NCBI GenBank assembly: GCA_917880885.1
Contig: OU862907.1
Location: 71,047,072 to 71,111,071, forward strand
Length of the DNA: 64,000 nucleotides
From: Limnephilus marmoratus
Lineage: Eukaryota; Arthropoda; Insecta; Trichoptera; Limnephilidae
Reading direction: 5' to 3'
The notes beneath the pieces were generated by a model. That model was not told the DNA's origin. It searched no databases and saw only the letters and a list, made by a program, of their open reading frames with translations. Every line of letters begins with the position of its first letter. Position 1 is the first letter of the stretch. A program made the position numbers and the translations under genes. Positions 1-11,594 of this stretch are shown piece by piece.

Positions 1-258
1 ATCGTTTCATCCCTACGCGTATCTCGGTCCACACTGGCACACGGTAGATTGTTATGTGATTTATTCCCGATATTTGACAAAATATCTCTGATTTTGAATT
101 AAATTTGCTAATTATTTTAAATATTATTTTTTTATTCAGTGCGTTAATGTATAATGGAGGAATACCTAAAATCTGAACCCAGAATTCATTATATTTATAG
201 AGATATAAAAGTTATTAGAAGCAATGTGTAGTATTTACACATTTCAGACCAGGAAAGG

Positions 259-492
259 TTAAAGAAATTTAGATTCAGTTAACACGCAAAGGACATAATT
301 GGTTCTATTGTCTATTGTGTTTCTATCAGTTATGTAACAAAAAGACAACAAGATTCCTGAATTATTATGTAAAATAGTTTCCGGACATTCTTTTTCGATA
401 GCAGGATATTCTATATCAATTTCCGTAAGTATCACAGCAACACTCTCTTCCGCGCATGTGTCTGGTTCTAACTTGATGGCGGTGGAATCCAT
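259..492 (-). pseudogene. Decayed first-exon module of a zinc-finger gene relative (E)
   Basis: The minus-strand frame from an ATG at 492 encodes about 77 residues. Its first 40 resemble exon 1 of genes A-D: a short Met-Asp start, an A-I-K-L-E-P motif, then T-E-I-D-I-E-Y-P and an E-K-E-C motif followed by P-E-T-I. The order and spacing match the psi-K-x-E-P ... TDID ... VKKEC layout of the intact genes. The donor site GTAAGT that ends exon 1 in genes A-D is not visible at the equivalent place; the frame runs on into hydrophobic, AT-rich codons and stops. No finger exon lies downstream on this strand within the window edge. It is best read as a diverged relic, or as the first exon of a gene whose remainder lies outside the window. 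Confidence 0.45.
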
Positions 493-599
493 ACTTTTAC
501 ATAAGGATCTGCTAGTTCTACTTTAAGTACTTTAACTTTGTAATGAAGTTGACGAATTTGGAAAAAAATCCTAAAAAATAAAACTAGTTATCTTTATAC

Positions 600-1534
600 T
601 AACTTTGGGCCGGGGAATCCGAATCTGAAAGAATTAGGTTGAGGCAAGCAAATATAAACTGAATTACACGACTGCAAAATTTTGAATTCATACACAGTTT
701 ACAGGTCATTTTGACGTTTTGACGCTCTCATCAATACCATAGAAAAAACCAAAGATATTTTATGTTCAACCACAGAAAATTAAGTGATGCCATAAGCAAA
801 AATAAAGTGCCCACTTCGTAGCGCCTACTCGCGTCAAGGCAAGAAAACATCCCAGTTTTCATGTAGTTTAGCGGCTACGCTAGGTTTATGTAACATGGTT
901 TGTGATAGAAAAGAAAGTGCCCCCTTCGTAGCGCCTATTCGCGTCAAGGCAAGAAAACATCCCAGTTTTCAAGTAGTTTAGCGGCTACGCTAGGTTTGTG
1001 TAACATGGTTTGTGATACAAAAGAAAGTGCCCCCTTCGTAGCGCCTACTCGCGTCAAGGCAAGAAAACATCACAGTTTTCAAGTAGTTTAGCGGCTACGC
1101 TAGTGAATAAAATTTATAAAAAATAATTACTGAAATAATAAACATGTTTTTTTACGTTATTGATATTATTGCTTAATGGCAACACTTAATGTTATGTGGT
1201 AATATGTAATATCTTTAGTTTTTTCCATGATCTTTATTCTCAGAAAGGGACAAAATGGCCTGTTATATTGTGTGTAATTTCAAAATTGTACAATCGTTTA
1301 ACTCAGTTAATATTGCCGAGTGTAACCTAATTCTTTCAGATTCGGATTTCCCAGCCCAAAGTTAGTATAAAGATAATTAAATTTCTTCTTTCGGAGTATC
1401 GCCCATAAAAAGATGTGTCATTAATTTATTGCAGATTGTTTGTATATCAAAAATTTTTAAGTCCTGTAATTCAGTTTATATTTGCTTGCCCCAACCTAAT
1501 TCTTTCAGATTCAGATTCCCCGGCCCAAAGTTAA
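600..1534. mobile_element. MITE-like element with TIRs starting GGGCCGGGGAATC
   Basis: The left end reads GGGCCGGGGAATCCGAATCT followed by GAAAGAATTAGG. The reverse complement of the same sequence, including the next roughly 40 bases, forms the right end at about 1,465-1,534. A second, less similar right end lies at about 1,310-1,375, so one end is duplicated. No transposase frame is visible. The interior holds three 110-bp tandem units. A mirror-image relative sits at 57,990-59,180, where it has two left ends and one right end. Confidence 0.6.
804..1103. repeat. 110-bp tandem repeat, about 2.7 copies
   Basis: Units begin at 804, 914 and 1,024, each with AAAGTGCCC(A/C)CTTCGTAGCG and a conserved core containing GTCAAGGCAAGAAAACATC and AGTAGTTTAGCGGCTACGC. 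The period is exactly 110 bp. The third copy is cut off after the GGCTACGCTAG segment. The reverse complement of this unit forms the 94-bp tandem array at 58,441-58,830. No coding function is seen. Confidence 0.85.
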
Positions 1535-2079
1535 GAGATTCCGACACTATCAATAGCAATTTCTTTCAAGCACGTAGTTTTTTGTTAAGCTGGCAACACT
1601 GCGCGTAGTTTTCGTTTGAGCCAAGCGTTTTGACAGTCTACCGAGGACGCTTGAAGCAAGCTTCAATAATCTACGTGCTGGCGGCGAGCTTGATGCGAAT
1701 TGATTTATTTTTTAAAATTATTTATTTGGCTATCACTCATTAAAGTGATCTTGGCCATTTCTTGAAATTAATTACATTTTCGAAACAATCGCAGAATCAT
1801 AAAATAGGACCCCATGTACATTAGTTAGCGTTCTTCGACATAAAAGAACAGATTTTTTTCAAAATTTGTTGCATTTTTTATGCATCATGAAACAATTCTA
1901 CAAATTAGATAAAATTAATATAAAATAAGAATTAATTGTTTTTGTGTTTAATTTGTAGAAATGCATCTAATTTTTCTTTTAAATTAATGTAAATATTATC
2001 TACATTGTAAAATCAGATGCATTTCTACGTTTTTAATTATTGTTTTTGTGTTTAATTTGTAGAAAAATCAGATGGATTT

Positions 2080-2798
2080 CTACAAATGAATCCCTGTTTC
2101 CCTTGGTCACGCTATAACTTCAGAACCACTTTACCCATTTCATTCATCTTTTTTTTAAAGTTTTCTAATACTTTGTAGAAGGTTCTTCCAGAAAGAAAAA
2201 GTAAGAAAATTGGAGGGAGGGGAAGGAATTGAAAGATTTTTTTAAGTCTTCCGATACTTTGTGGAAAGATCTCACGGAAAGAAAAAATGACGTAAGTAAG
2301 GCTCTTGACTCGTAAACCGAAGGTCGGGGGATCGAATTCCGGCGTGTCAAATAAATTTTATTTGATTAATTTGTGTGGGGGATCGAATCCCGGCGTGTCA
2401 AATAAATTTTATTTGATTAATTTGTGTTATTTCACAATTTTTTTCTTTAAAATAATATAAAGTATATTTGCGGCACGTTCCAGATTGGAAGATACTCTAA
2501 GTATCGCCCTGGTAGACCACCATTCAGAATTGAAACGTTGCTTGAAATGGCATAAGCCGTGATTGGTGACCAGATCTAAATAGCCAAGTACTTCCCCACC
2601 TTCCTCTTTCCTATCTCCTTCCCCACCCCACTACCTTCAGCCTCACAACATACCCCGATCGGGGATACCATAGGACTCTTGTGCAGTATTCTCGGAAAGG
2701 TACTCGGGAGGTCAACGGGGACGCACGGGAAAGGACATGCAGGGAGAATTAATTTATTTCTTTGAATGGCAGTGCAACGCATGGCGGGTACCAGCTAG
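2080..2798 (+). mobile_element. Helitron-like element, 5' truncated
   Basis: The segment starts within the motif ATGAATCCCTGTTTC and continues TTGGTCACGCTATAACTTC. It ends GCAACGCATGGCGGGTACC-AGCTAG followed by T, the short GC-rich hairpin plus CTAG terminus expected for insect Helitrons. A more complete relative, with a TC 5' end between host A and T, lies at 55,134-56,164. A SINE copy fills most of this element. No Rep/helicase is present, so it is non-autonomous. Confidence 0.65.
2285..2690 (+). repeat. tRNA-derived SINE (family 1), decayed head
   Basis: The body from 2,460 to 2,690 (TTTGCGGCACGTTCCAG, AGTATCGCCCTGGTAGACCA, TTCAGAATTGAAACGTTGC) matches the reverse complement of copies at 12,047-12,448 and 55,178-55,582. 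The tRNA-like head is degraded to CTCTTGACTCGTAAACCG ... GGGGGATCGAATTCCGGCG. A 50-bp stretch beginning GGGGGATCGAAT is tandemly duplicated (about 2,326-2,426). Confidence 0.65.
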
Positions 2799-3346
2799 TA
2801 TTATTTATTATTAAGTTCTGCAAGTGTTTTTTTTCTCTCATTGTTTAATAACACTGTAACGCTATTAATGTTATTATTCAGTATTTTTGCAAGTATTTTT
2901 TTGTTTTCTTATTGTTAATGATGTAACTGCTTTGACTGATTTAAAATATTGTTTAGGTCTTGTGAACATCTGAGAAATAGGGAATAAATAATTTTCCTTT
3001 ATCAACTTTATCAATTAATGTTATATTAAAATATTAATTATAACATTTATTTATAATATCAACGGAAATATACAACAATGCTTCGTAAGTACGATCATCT
3101 ATTTTGAAAAAATGCATGTAAGTAATCATTTGGTGCCGTGCCTGTAATACGCTTTGTAAATGCTTATGAGTAAAGCGGGATCACAAATTGTACCATTCTT
3201 GACACCAAATTCGTTTATTTTTATTAAAATACAAAGATAACCCAAGAGCTAAGAATGCTTTGTCTCCGTTATATTCCATTTTATTTCAGCCACACAAAAT
3301 TCACTGTCAACCATAAATAAACCAAACAAACTATCGAAAATCACTT

Positions 3347-3502
3347 CTAGGCATAGACAAATGCTTGCCAGAACGCTTGTAGACTATCAAGCGGCTCGAC
3401 GGCCAGCACGTAAATTTATTTTCCGTTATTGTCTATGAATGCTTGCCTCAACAGCTTGATGCGCGCTTCAAGCCGTTGAGCCAAGCCTTAGTCTATGCCT
3501 AG
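3347..3502. repeat. Short inverted-repeat element (CTAGGCATAGAC ends)
   Basis: CTAGGCATAGAC at 3,347-3,358 is perfectly inverted at 3,491-3,502, enclosing about 130 bp that share GCTTGATGCGCGCTTCAAGC and GAGCCAAGCC words with the flanking inverted repeats at 1.6 and 3.98 kb. No coding capacity is seen. It is probably a MITE or a deletion derivative of the surrounding element. Confidence 0.45.
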
Positions 3503-4759
3503 ACGATATTTCTCTCGAGAGGCATTTAAACATATTACTCCTTTGTCTATGGTTTCGTCATTTTCGTTAGTTGAAAGTGATTTTTGTGCGAGATAGAATC
3601 TAGTAAAGAAAAATAATTATTTTTTATGTTATAATAAATGTTATATGTTAATATTTTAATATAACATTAACGTAATAACATTATTAAATTATATTTACAT
3701 TAATTTAAAAGAAAAATCAGATGGATTTCTACAAATTAAACACAAAAACAATGAATACCTATTTTCTAATAATTGAATCTATTTTTTATAAACGTTTTAC
3801 GTGATACGTAATATCTAAAATCACCACTTAGATACTTATTTGTCTATGATTTGTTGTCTACGCCCAAGAAATATAAATTCGCTTCAAGAGTTGCGCAATA
3901 ACGTAGATTATTGCGCAATGCTTGACTCAAGCATCAAGCCACCTCTGGAGACGGTCAAAACTCTAGCCATAGACAAAAAACTACGTGATTGAGCCAAGCC
4001 GCTTGATAGTCTCGCTAGCCCTTAGTATAAAGATAACTAGTTTTATTTTTTAGGAATTTCGCCCATAATCCGAACTTTACCCACGAATTTATTCAGAGAT
4101 GGACGGATTGATTTTGTTAAAGGTGAACAATTCGATAAAACGAGTAAAGTCAAATAACGGAACAAACAAGTAAAGTGACGGAAAGCACGCCGAGACGTAT
4201 CCATAGATATTACAGACTTTAGAAAAAAAATCGAGTTAATTATAAAATCGTAGTGTTGCCATTTTAATTCTTCCACCCCTCAACAACTTCATGTTGTGAA
4301 GGAACTGTTAGGTAAAATACTTTATGAATATTTTCTTAAATTGTTCATTGTCTGTGGAAATGTCATTTTGTATCTTGTGACGTTTCTATTGCTTCTCGCG
4401 TCTCGCGTCGTCGTTCGATACCATTTTTGCTCCGCTTTCCTGAAGTAATATTGTAAAAACTGCTTAATTTTTGTGTTAAATTTGTGTAATTATCGGTTAT
4501 TTTAATTACTCTAACATATTTTTCACGAAATCATTCAAATTCTTGCAATTCTGTTTTTCTCTTGACGTTTCTTCAATGCATTAGTTTTGGTAAGTACATA
4601 AGACGTTTATGTTGTATTGAATAATTAAGGACCAAGCTCTATGAATATGAATCCATTTATTATAAGAATGCGATACATTTTAAAACATTTGCGATACAAT
4701 ATTATATTGAGCTACATAACTACATCGGCCAGGTTAACAAACGACAGACGAGAGTATAA

Positions 4760-4860
4760 CACAGGTGGACAATGTAACTGTCCGAAATATTGGCTAAAGA
4801 AAGAGGTAGCGCAACATGGCATACCGCCCCAGAAATAAATCGTGATATTACTTTTGGCCG
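4760..4860 (+). mobile_element. Penelope-like terminal repeat fragment with damaged hammerhead core
   Basis: GGACAATGTAACTGTCC forms a stem-loop followed by GAAA, TATTGGCTAAAGAAAGAGG and GCGCAACATGGCATACCGCC. This is the same terminal sequence found in the HHR-like palindromes at 46.06 and 54.65 kb. The upstream CTGANGA box is missing, so the ribozyme core is incomplete. Sequence downstream (ACTTTTGGCCGT) continues the same repeat. The rest of 4,030-4,750 and 4,860-5,190 is AT-rich with no feature I can support. Confidence 0.5.
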
Positions 4861-5187
4861 TTAAAAAATCTCAACTCATTTCCGAGAGTACGTGAGTTTG
4901 TACATTGTAGATTTACTACCGCTGTAACAAATGCTGACCAAGAGATTAGTAAGTTTATTAAATCCTTACACTGAGCGGAAAACTTTAATATGTTTCTACG
5001 AGTCAATTCCATTATTACATAATATTTTATGTCTTGCATTTACTGATTGTCAATAATAGACATAACCAAGCTTAATATACTTTTTACCCTGAAATACAAT
5101 AGCCAATGTTGGATATTTTTTTATTTACCAGATCTCTTTTTTTAGCAATCAACTTTTATCATTCGTTATAAACGGTTCAAAATAATT

Positions 5188-8100
5188 GCCCTGACAAAAT
5201 TTCTGAATCCAAAGTATTAAAAGTAACGGAAAACATTTAAAAAGTGCACAAACTAATGCAGATCATTGTGCTACTACATAGTACTCTAATTTATACCAGT
5301 GATCTACCAAATCTAAAATTTTAATACCTGAAACAAAAAGACAGTGCTCTGACTGAACTAATGAACTTTAATTATTAAAAGTAACTGAAAACATTAGAAA
5401 AGTGCATAAAATAACACAGAACATCGTGTTACTACTTTATACCTGTGATTTAACAAACCAAAAGTTTAAATACCTAAAACAGTATTGTGACTCCACATAT
5501 AAACTTTGTAAATTATACTCTAAAAATGAACTGCGAAGGCTGCCTCAACTTGATCTCGAATAATGACTTTGCACTCACCTGTGCCATCTGAAATACCGCG
5601 TTTCATAATACCTGTGTCAACATCACCGATACAAATTTCAAAAGAATGGTGGTTAAAAATAAATTAACTTGGAATTGTCTGAAATGCAAAAGCCGATCGA
5701 GCTCAAAGTCCTCGAAGTCCGGTTCAGAAACTGATGTCTTATACTAACGAATCACCAAACATTTTGACGGCAAAATTACTGAAATGAAAAAAATGTTTGA
5801 AGAAGAAATAAGAGACTTCTAATCTGTAACCAGTATGAAGATCCGATCTTCAAACAAATACAGGATCTGCATAAAGAAATCAAGTTTTTACGTGAGGTGA
5901 ACGATAAGAATAACATTAGAATTTCTAGCCTTGAGTGTATACTTGCAGAAATCGGGCAAGAGAAGTTATCTGACAGTGTAGAGATGGCGGGAGTGGAGCT
6001 GCAGCCGGGCGAACAACTTACGGTAGCTGTACTACAGCTTGCTGGGCTTGCCCCTGCTACAACAGGTCATTCGTATGGTGACCAGGACCCAAGACCGCAG
6101 ACGCAACACCCCGGACAAACTGCATATCTCTTTTCAAAACCCTAAAACTAGGGATTCGATTCTCTCAGTAAAAAGTGCGGCCAAAACACTTAACTTGAGT
6201 TCGCCGATTTACATCAGTGAAGTGCTTTCACCTTACTTTAAGGAACTATTGTGGAAAGCCAAACAAACTGCCAAAGAAACTCTTTTCCAATTCGTGTGGT
6301 TCAAAGCGAGCAGACTACTTGTACGTAAAGGACCCGGGGAAAAAACCATCCAGATTAATCACGAAAATGATCTTAAAAAAATTGGGAACCCATCCATAAA
6401 TCACTAACCCATCAAATTTACATTTTCTAATTTACTTAATACTAACATGGCTGATCTACTGAAAATGAATCTTAATAACTTGCACCACCACTACTGCGGA
6501 TCAGAAATTATGTAATTCAATCCTCACTAGCCCACCTTCACTAACTATACTAAATCAAAACATACGATCTCTTAACAAAAATTACGATGAACTCGACATC
6601 CTAACCAACACTTTTCCTATACATTTTTATATCATTATTCTCACAGAATGTTGGATTACAAACGCCTTCACCCAGAAACACAAAAAAAAATTACACCCAT
6701 TACCACTTATCAAATAATAAAAAACAAAACGACGGTATTGTGGTCTATCTTCATAACAACCTTAGTAGTTTAGTTTCTGAAATTTTCACTTCCACAACAA
6801 TCCTACACTAGTTTTAAATTACATTAACAATCATTACACAAATATTGGAGGCAATCTGGCAGAAAACATTACAAGTTCTGTGGCACAGAATCTAAATTCA
6901 TCTAACCAACAAGATACTCCTAACTCCAATAATGATATACAATTTAAACTCCAAACCATCTCATGTGATAAGACAATTAAAATAACACAATCATTAAAGA
7001 ATAGCTCAGTTGCAGGTACTGACAACATAGACGCTAAAACCATTAAAACTTTAAGTGACCAACTACTCAATCCACTTACATACCTGATAAATCGTAGCCT
7101 AAAAGAAGCTAGCTGCTAGAAAATGGACTAGTTATTCCTATCTATAAGTCAGGACCTAAAAATGACATCAACAACTACAGACCTATCACTCTTCTAAATA
7201 CTATGTCCAAAATTCTGGAAAAAGCCATCAAACAACAGCTCTACCACTACCTAGAGACAAACCATCTACTCTCGAAGAACTAGCATGGCTTTAGAAAGAA
7301 CAGAAATACACAACACGCTTTAACCTCAGTAACAGACTTTATTAACTCTAAGCTTGACTCAAAGAAAAAAGTAATCTCAATATACCTAGACTTATGTAAA
7401 GCATTCGATACAATATCTCACAATATTCTTTTTAAAAAACTTATTAAACTCCTCATAACTGGAAATGAACTTACCTTACTAAAAAGTTTTATGTCAGAGA
7501 GAACTCAAAAAGTCATTATCAACAAAGTGAAAAGTGAACCCCTTCCGATCAGTTACGTAGTGTCCCAGGGTAGTGTTCTAGGTCCCATAATATTTCTTAT
7601 CTACATCAATGATATCTGTGAACTAATTACAGAAGGCAACATTGTGACATTCGCTGATATTTGTCAAGCTGACTCATGGATCAAGGCATTCCTTAAAGCT
7701 GAGAAAAGTCTTGCTGTCATCAAACAATGGCTCAATGAAAACAAACTTACACTAAATACAAAAAAAAAACTAAATTCATAACACATAGCATAACTCAAAG
7801 AGGTCAACCTCCTCCAACCTTCGCCCTGAAAATACACGACTGCTACCAACCCTCCTCAACATGCAATTGCGAAATCATAGAAAATGTCAAACAAATAAAA
7901 TATCTAGGCGTCATAATTGACGCAAACCTACGCTGGAATGACCACATTAACTTAATTACATCCAAGCTTAAAAAATCATGTATCCCTTAAAAAATATAAA
8001 AAAAACATCTACTTTGCTCTTTCCCAATCGTTAATCATGTATGGTCTTCTATCTTGGGGAAGCACAAGTAATATTTCTTTAGATCCACTAGAAAAAGCAC

Positions 8101-8690
8101 AAAAGGCAACAATCAAACTATTTCTTCAAGTAGCATATGATACAGACTCTGAAAAAAATTTCAAGATGCTCGACTTTTTGTCAATCCCACGACAAAGATC
8201 CTTTAACTACTGTTCCATCAAACTATATAACTGCATGCCACCTTATTTGAAACAACTTGCTGATTGCTGATTATTCACCAACAAATAAACTAAAAAAACA
8301 AATGACAGACTGGATAAAAACTAAAGGCACACCATTTTTCCAAAACCTATTTACTCCAAACCAAATATAAAAATTAATTTCCAAATAACAAATGTCTAAT
8401 AACCATTAAAATAATTTTAAAATAAATTAAATATAAAACTTTCTACTACAACACATTAATACTTGTCACACATTATCATAAATAAGCACGTAAACACCTC
8501 AGCACAGGTTCTCCTAGTGAGGTGTTCACGAAACATCCAACAATACCTATCCACAGTTTCACCTTCAAAAACCTACCTTACACCCAACTTAATAATATTG
8601 TAAAAATGTTTTCACAATTTATCTATTATGTAAAAATGTGAATTAATAGGTAATACTGTAATGCATAAAAATAAATAAATAATTATACAG
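5188..8690 (+). mobile_element. Decayed two-ORF LINE inserted in left palindrome arm
   Basis: ORF1 remnant, about 5,526-6,405: a Cys/His-rich start (C-E-G-C ... C-L-K-C, PHD-like), then a stretch ending in a domain resembling the baculovirus FP/LINE ORF1 C-terminal fold (IYISEVL, LLWKAKQTAKE, FQFVWFKASRLLVRKG). ORF2 remnant, about 6,530-8,370: endonuclease start (LNQNIRSLNKNYDELDI ... LTECW), then a jump into RT fingers (NSSVAGTDNIDAKTIK), palm (SQGSVLGPIIFLIYINDI), a damaged catalytic box (FADICQ in place of FADD), and the thumb and C-terminus. Stops and frameshifts run throughout. Endonuclease sequence between about 6,800 and 6,830 is deleted. The right arm near 42,620-42,660 is uninterrupted at the matching place, which fixes the insertion limits to within a few bases. 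Confidence 0.75.
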
Positions 8691-9096
8691 GTGGCGAATA
8701 GGACACTATTGTTTTAACAAGCAGAGTGGGAATTGAGGACAATTTTTTTTTCCTTATAGCATTCTCACTTTTTCAATGCGATAAATGTATAACTTAGTCA
8801 TCTTACTGATAAACTTGTCTTGTCTGCTCTTCACCTTATCATACTTTGGAAATCTTAGTTGTTTTTTGTATGAATACTGCACTTGTATATGCCACAAATA
8901 GATGCAACATTTCAAAAAATCATCTGTGATTCTGCATTGTGGTCCAGATCACCTCCATGACATGAGATATTTAATTCCAAATGAAAGGAATTTCTTAAAA
9001 CTCTTAAATAATCACTCTAAATTTGGATTATTTATTTTTAGCTGGAATCAGTTACCATAATTATAACATTTAATCGGAACGCTATCACAGAAGGCC

Positions 9097-11594
9097 ATGG
9101 ATCTTCCCAACCCAGAGAGTGTTTCCATCAAGGTGGAACCAGGCTCCCAGGAAGAAGGCGCAGGTGAAATGCCCTATACGGATATAGATATCTACCTCCC
9201 GGATGTGAAGAAGGAATGTTTGCAGTCTGCGGAGACAATCAGTAAGTTGCATGTTGATTTCAAATGTTCAGAATCTTGTCCGTTTTGGAATACTTTCTTT
9301 AATTTATTGAACATATGTTCTATTGCTCACGCCGTCCTCTTTTGTCGTTCGCTTGTTATTTTGGTATTCAACTTTTTTTTTTAAATTATGAAGTTCACAA
9401 AAAGATCTCTCTCATGTTTAGACTTTGTCCTATATGGGAAATAATATAAGTTACATGAATTATTACTTTCCATAACATATACATAACTGAATCACGTAAG
9501 CATGTTTGTATTGACAATAAATATATAAATTGTTTTGAAAATGTTCTAGATTAAATAATGTTTTCTCCCTAAAAAGCATCCACATAGTTGTTCCTATAGG
9601 AGTCCGGAGTACCGATGTTTGTATTGTGTTTTTTTTTTACTTCAGGCTGTTTAAGTTTGGAGACTGTTACCATCAAGACAGAACCAGGACCTCCAGTAGA
9701 AGTCAGAGGGGGGATTCCCTGTATGGATATTGACATAGATCTCATGGATGTTAAAAAAGAATGCTTAGAGCGCTCTGAACGACTGACGCAGGTTGCAGGT
9801 AAAATTGATTTTAAATTTGTTAAAGTTATCAAATCGTTTTCTTCTAAATTTTTCTTTTTGCTGAAGCTATTTTGCTTACATTTTAAGCTTTATCTTTAAT
9901 CTGTTTCAGACTTATTGAGCAACTTGCGCACCCATTCTGGAAAAAAACCTTTTTCTTGTTCCGACTGCAACTATTCATGTTCTTATAAGGGTAATTTAAA
10001 TCGTCATATGCTAACTCATAGTGGAAAAAAACCTTTTTCTTGTTCCGACTGCAACTATTCATGTTCTCAAAAAGGTAGTTTAAATCGTCATATGTTCACT
10101 CACAGTGGAACAAAACCTTTTTCTTGTGCCGACTGCAACTATTCATGCTCTCAAAAGGGTGAATTAAAAATTCATACGTTCACTCACAGTGGAGCAAAAC
10201 CTTTTTCATGTCCCGACTGCAACTATTCATGTTCTCGAAAGGGTGATTTAAAAGGTCATATGTTCACTCACAGTGGAACAAAACCTTTTTCTTGTGCCGA
10301 CTGCAACTATTCGTGTTCTCGAAAGGATCAATTAAAAATTCATATGTTCAGTCACAGTGGAACAAAACCTTATTCATGTTCCGACTGCAACTATTCATGT
10401 TCTCGAAAGGATCAATTAAAAATTCATATGTTCAGTCACAGTGCAACAAAACCTTATTCATGTCCCGACTGCAACTATTCATGTTCTCGAAAGAGTGATT
10501 TAAAAAGTCATATGTTCACTCACAGTGAAACAAAACCTTTTTCATGTCCCGACTGTAACTATTCATGTTCTCGAAAGAGTGATTTAAAAGGTCATATGAT
10601 CACTCACAGTGGAACAAAACCTTTTTCTTGTGCCGACTGCAACTATTCATACTCTCGGAAGGGAGATTTAAAAATTCATATGTTTAACCACAGTGGAAAG
10701 AAACCTTTTTCATGTTCCGACTGCAACTATTCGTGTTCTCAAAAGGATCAATTAAAAATTCATATGTTCAGTCACAGTGGAACAAAACCTTATTCATGTC
10801 CCGACTGCAACCATTCATGTTCTCGAAAGAGTGATTTAAAAAGTCATATGTTCACTCACAGTGAAACAAAACCTTTTTCATGTCCCGACTGCAACTATTC
10901 ATGTTCTCGAAAGAGTGATTTAAAAGGTCATATGTTCACTCACAGTGGAACAAAACCTTTTTCTTGTGCCGACTGCAACTATTCATGTTCTCAAAAGAGT
11001 GGTTTGAAACGTCACATGTTCAATCACAGTGAAACAAAACCTTTTTCATGTCCCGACTGCAACTATTCATGTTTTCGAAAGAGTGATTTAAAAGGTCATA
11101 TGTTCACTCACAGTGGAACAAAACCTTTTTCTTGTGCCGACTGCAACTATTCGTGTTCTCGAAAGGATCAATTAAAAATTCATATGTTCAGTCACAGTGC
11201 AACAAAACCTTATTCATGTCCCGACTGCAACTATTCATGTTCTCGAAAGAGTGATTTAAAAAGTCATATGTTCACTCACAGTGAAACAAAACCTTTTTCA
11301 TGTCCCGACTGCAACTATTCATGTTCTCGAAAGAGTTATTTAAAAAGTCATATGTTCACTCACAGTGGAACAAAACCTTTTTCTTGTGCCGACTGCAACT
11401 ATTCAAGTTCTCGAAAGTGTGATTTAAAAAGACATATGTTCATTCACAGTGGAACAAAACCTTTTTCATGTCCCGACTGCAACTATTCCTGTTCTCAAAA
11501 AAGTGATTTAAAAACACATATCTTCATTCACAGTGGAACAAAACCTTTTTCATGTCCCGACTGCAACTATTCATGTTCTCGAAGGGGTGATTGA
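9097..11594 (+). CDS. Gene A: three-exon C2H2 zinc-finger protein with duplicated psi-K-x-E module
   Basis: Predicted nuclear DNA-binding protein of 660 aa. Exons: 9,097-9,241, 9,646-9,798 and 9,910-11,594. The junctions are GTAAGT/TTCAG and GTAAAA/TTTCAG, all phase 1, and the summed length is divisible by three. The ATG lies in GGCCATGG. Residues 1-48 and 49-99 are two versions of one module: (V/T)xIKxEPG, an acidic TDIDI or MDIDI segment, then DVKKEC. Each has two lysines in psi-K-x-E context, so SUMO attachment is a reasonable inference. From residue 116, 19 complete C-x2-C-x12-H-x3-H fingers repeat every 28 residues with HSGTKPF linkers, and a twentieth is cut short after its cysteines by a stop. 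Further fingers downstream are out of frame. A possible 5'UTR acceptor (TTATTTTTAG) lies at 9,041. The finger DNA targets are unknown. The gene could be expressed or recently dead. Confidence 0.8.

Larger units (their letters stand above)
1541..4026. mobile_element. Composite segment flanked by partial inverted repeats
   Basis: The left end near 1,570-1,690 (CACGTAGTTTTTTGTTAAGC, GAGCCAAGCG, CAATAATCTACGT) reappears inverted near 3,890-4,010. A second inverted pair, 1,936-1,990 against 3,695-3,755 (GTGTTTAATTTGTAGAAAT), lies inside it. A Helitron and a SINE occupy the interior (2,080-2,798). The inverted similarity is patchy, so this could be two related insertions rather than one element. 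Between 2,800 and 3,340 and between 3,510 and 3,690 I see only AT-rich sequence. Confidence 0.35.

Noticed and set aside
804..1103. CRISPR-like array
   Set aside because: Units are contiguous 110-bp tandem copies without unique spacers, in a eukaryotic repeat.
10292..10498. Frames with repeated CRLQLF or SRLQLFMFSK peptides (also at 21.0, 21.3, 40.3 kb)
   Set aside because: These are the +1 readings of the 84-bp zinc-finger units, not separate proteins.
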